Assembly: GCA_019751935.1 (NCBI GenBank)
Contig: JAIEMR010000071.1
Span: 1-14,355, forward strand
Length of the DNA: 14,355 nt
Direction of reading: 5' to 3'
From: Alphaproteobacteria bacterium
GTDB taxonomy: Bacteria; Pseudomonadota; Alphaproteobacteria; Paracaedibacterales; CAIULA01
In this document: positions 13,854 to 14,355 of the stretch, piece by piece
How positions within the stretch are numbered: the stretch's first letter is position 1
Layout: each line of letters begins with the position of its first letter
Position numbers and translations under genes: made by a program
The notes under the pieces: generated by a model
Seen by the model: only the letters and a program-made list of their open reading frames with translations
Database searches by the model: none
What the model was told of the DNA's origin: nothing

Positions 13854-14355
13854 ATGAAACCCCAATCTGTAGAAATGATTAAAAATTCTGGTATTCCTAT
13901 GGGGAGTCCCCTAGAAGGTATTTCATCATCTAAGGAAAATTTTGTTTTGGATACTAGTGATTCTTTTATGTCACCTGCTCAACTTGAATATTTTAGAAAT
14001 AAACTTATTAGTTGGAAAAACCAATTAATGGAGGAATGTTCTCAAACTATTGATTTGATGAAAAACAAGGAACACAAAGAAGCTGACGATATTGATTTAG
14101 CTTGCAATCAAATCAATGAAGCTATTGAGCTTAGAACCCGCGAGCGAGAAAGAAAGTTAATTCATAAAATTAATCTAGCATTACGTCGTATCGAAGATGG
14201 CAGTTATGGCTATTGTGAAGAAACAGGTGAACCAATTAACCTCAGGCGCCTTGATGCTAGACCTATAGCGACTTTTAGTATTGATGCACAAGAACGTCAC
14301 GAACGAAAAGAGCGTTTTTATAGGGATCTACTTTCTAATATTGAAATCCTAATCT
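13854..14355 (+). CDS. dksA: DksA/TraR-family RNA polymerase-binding transcription factor (stop codon beyond window)
   Basis: DksA binds in the secondary channel of RNA polymerase and, with ppGpp, retunes transcription during starvation. 167 codons are open to the edge with no stop seen. An N-terminal extension (about 1-38) precedes SPAQLEYFRNKL, which starts the globular and coiled-coil region. The coiled-coil tip has the key DxxDxA motif (Asp78, Asp81, Ala83), followed by IELRTRERERKLIHKI and the zinc-finger-like segment YGYCEETGEPINLRRLDARPIA. Only Cys121 remains of the four zinc cysteines of E. coli DksA, the usual alphaproteobacterial state as I know it, so the fold is probably zinc-independent. 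The C-terminal helix AQERHERKERFYRDLL is nearly complete, so few residues are likely missing. It starts at ATG 13854 with GGAGGA upstream. It is the nearest gene to the Nudix lipoprotein but is separated by 384 bp, so it is probably its own unit. Confidence 0.94.
   Translation, partial: MKPQSVEMIKNSGIPMGSPLEGISSSKENFVLDTSDSFMSPAQLEYFRNKLISWKNQLMEECSQTIDLMKNKEHKEADDIDLACNQINEAIELRTRERERKLIHKINLALRRIEDGSYGYCEETGEPINLRRLDARPIATFSIDAQERHERKERFYRDLLSNIEILI

Noticed and set aside
1..14355. tRNA or rRNA genes, CRISPR array, insertion sequence
   Set aside because: The intergenic regions were read for cloverleaf-like arms, regularly spaced repeats, terminal inverted repeats and transposase motifs; none was found. 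A tRNAscan or CRISPR search was not possible here.

Overview
The window is A+T-rich, tightly packed chromosomal DNA from what looks like an alphaproteobacterium. Two features point there. The DksA homologue carries the one-cysteine YCEETGEPI form typical of alphaproteobacteria, and there is a terminase large subunit of the type found in alphaproteobacterial gene transfer agents (GTAs). The low G+C and the run of unrecognised exported proteins would fit a host-associated lineage such as Holosporales or a Rickettsiales-like group. That placement is inference, and no rRNA or other taxonomic marker is present.

Layout. (1) Positions 1-1046, minus strand: the N-terminal 348 residues of a Kup-type potassium transporter, cut by the window edge. 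(2) Positions 1172-6111, plus strand: a four-gene operon with the order and protein sizes of E. coli ybhG-ybhF-ybhS-ybhR. It encodes a periplasmic adaptor, a double ATPase and two ABC-2 permeases, with gene junctions of 0 bp, a 4-bp overlap and 3 bp. Together they should form one tripartite-type exporter. (3) Positions 6246-7523: a GTA/phage-type terminase large subunit standing alone, with no portal, protease or capsid gene beside it. (4) Positions 7583-8248: a ribbon-helix-helix antitoxin and PIN-domain toxin pair (VapBC type). (5) Positions 8482-11333: three successive genes for exported proteins: an outer-membrane beta-barrel candidate, a Cys/His-rich protein and an acidic Cys-rich orphan. 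Each is followed by, or shares, a clear hairpin terminator, so each is probably its own transcription unit. (6) Positions 11388-12614, minus strand: a Bcr/CflA-type MFS drug exporter, convergent with the third exported protein across a bidirectional terminator. (7) Positions 12951-13469: a Nudix hydrolase that begins with a lipoprotein signal, which is unusual. (8) Position 13854 to the edge: a DksA-family RNA-polymerase-binding regulator, essentially full length but with no stop codon inside the window.

No single large novel system is evident. The points most worth a second look are the lipoprotein Nudix enzyme, the orphan GTA-type terminase beside a toxin-antitoxin pair, the exported Cys/His protein whose core looks like that of a cytosolic family, and the two unequal ATP sites of the YbhF-like protein. 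No tRNA, rRNA, insertion sequence or CRISPR array was seen.
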